Positions 18,153 through 18,267 of a stretch of DNA of 18,267 nt are shown in pieces. The stretch's first letter is position 1. Each line of letters begins with the position of its first letter. Under the pieces are notes generated by a model that saw nothing but the letters and a program-made list of their open reading frames with translations, made no database searches and was not told the origin of the DNA. The position numbers were made by a program, and so were the translations under genes. The stretch comes from an uncultured Prevotella sp. (GTDB lineage Bacteria > Bacteroidota > Bacteroidia > Bacteroidales > Bacteroidaceae), in the NCBI GenBank assembly GCA_900550365.1, contig URRR01000042.1, positions 1 to 18,267 of the forward strand, given 5' to 3'.

Positions 18153-18251
18153 TTTACTTTACTCCTCTACTACTTCCTCCTTACTACTTTTACTCCTTCC
18201 TACTTACTCCTTTACTCCTTACTACTTATTACTTTACTCCTTCCTCCTTTC
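18153..18251 (+). repeat. Array B4: TTACTCC-type array near the window end
   Basis: Units TTTACTCC, TCTACTAC, TTACTAC, TTCCTAC and TTACTCC continue in the same sense as B3 and finish with the same closing words (CTTCCTCCTTTCC). Unlike families A, C and D the two arrays here are direct, not inverted. Confidence 0.8.
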
Positions 18252-18267
18252 CCTTCATCCACTCGTA

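Overview
The window looks like chromosomal DNA of a Bacteroidales bacterium, most likely Prevotellaceae. Reasons: promoter boxes of the Bacteroidetes type (TAnnTTTG, with no clear Shine-Dalgarno sites), a TonB-dependent receptor with an N-terminal carboxypeptidase-regulatory-like domain, WG-repeat/YARHG and lipoprotein genes, a THUMP-like methyltransferase, and intergenic AAAGACGGCCTTT hairpins. The species call is inference. Genes are GC-rich except for one AT-rich island.

Layout. (1) 133-2500 (+): two lipoprotein genes overlapping by 8 bp, a WG-repeat/YARHG protein and an M15 zinc peptidase. (2) About 2512-4585: an AT-rich PvuII-type restriction-modification island (controller C and endonuclease R leftward, N4-cytosine methyltransferase M rightward, with a shared control region). 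It sits inside a hairpin element whose intact copy is at 9649-9682. (3) 4612-7557 (-): a type-B carboxylesterase and, 12 bp upstream, a THUMP-like SAM methyltransferase. (4) 7558-8600: a four-helix-bundle (IVP-like) gene bracketed by arrays of a strict 9-nt repeat. (5) 8597-13634 (-): a VanX-like M15D dipeptidase, a purple-acid-phosphatase-like metallophosphoesterase and a TonB receptor. (6) 14460-16264 (+): an MtaA/UroD-type methyltransferase and a stand-alone MetH-type cobalamin reactivation protein. (7) 16537-17706 (-): a TolC-family outer-membrane efflux protein.

The most unusual content lies between the genes. Nearly every gap from 7.5 kb onward holds a short-period degenerate array with its own core word: TGGGAG+NNN (9 nt), nGGTTATn (8 nt), GCAGACAA (8 nt), TTACTCC/TCTACTCC (7-8 nt), TTAACTC/TTAATTC (7 nt). 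They often come as facing inverted pairs separated by hairpin elements. The period holds while a few positions in each unit vary. In the 9-nt family the variable triplet is mostly purine-any-pyrimidine. Arrays touch or form the stop codons of several genes, supply the last 13 residues of the reactivation protein, and form an in-frame linker in the THUMP-like methyltransferase. The four-helix-bundle gene, a relative in fold of the DGR accessory protein Avd and of rRNA intervening-sequence proteins, is the only gene wholly enclosed by one family. It is the best candidate for a protein linked to these arrays, but that is a hypothesis: no reverse transcriptase, integrase or transposase is visible.
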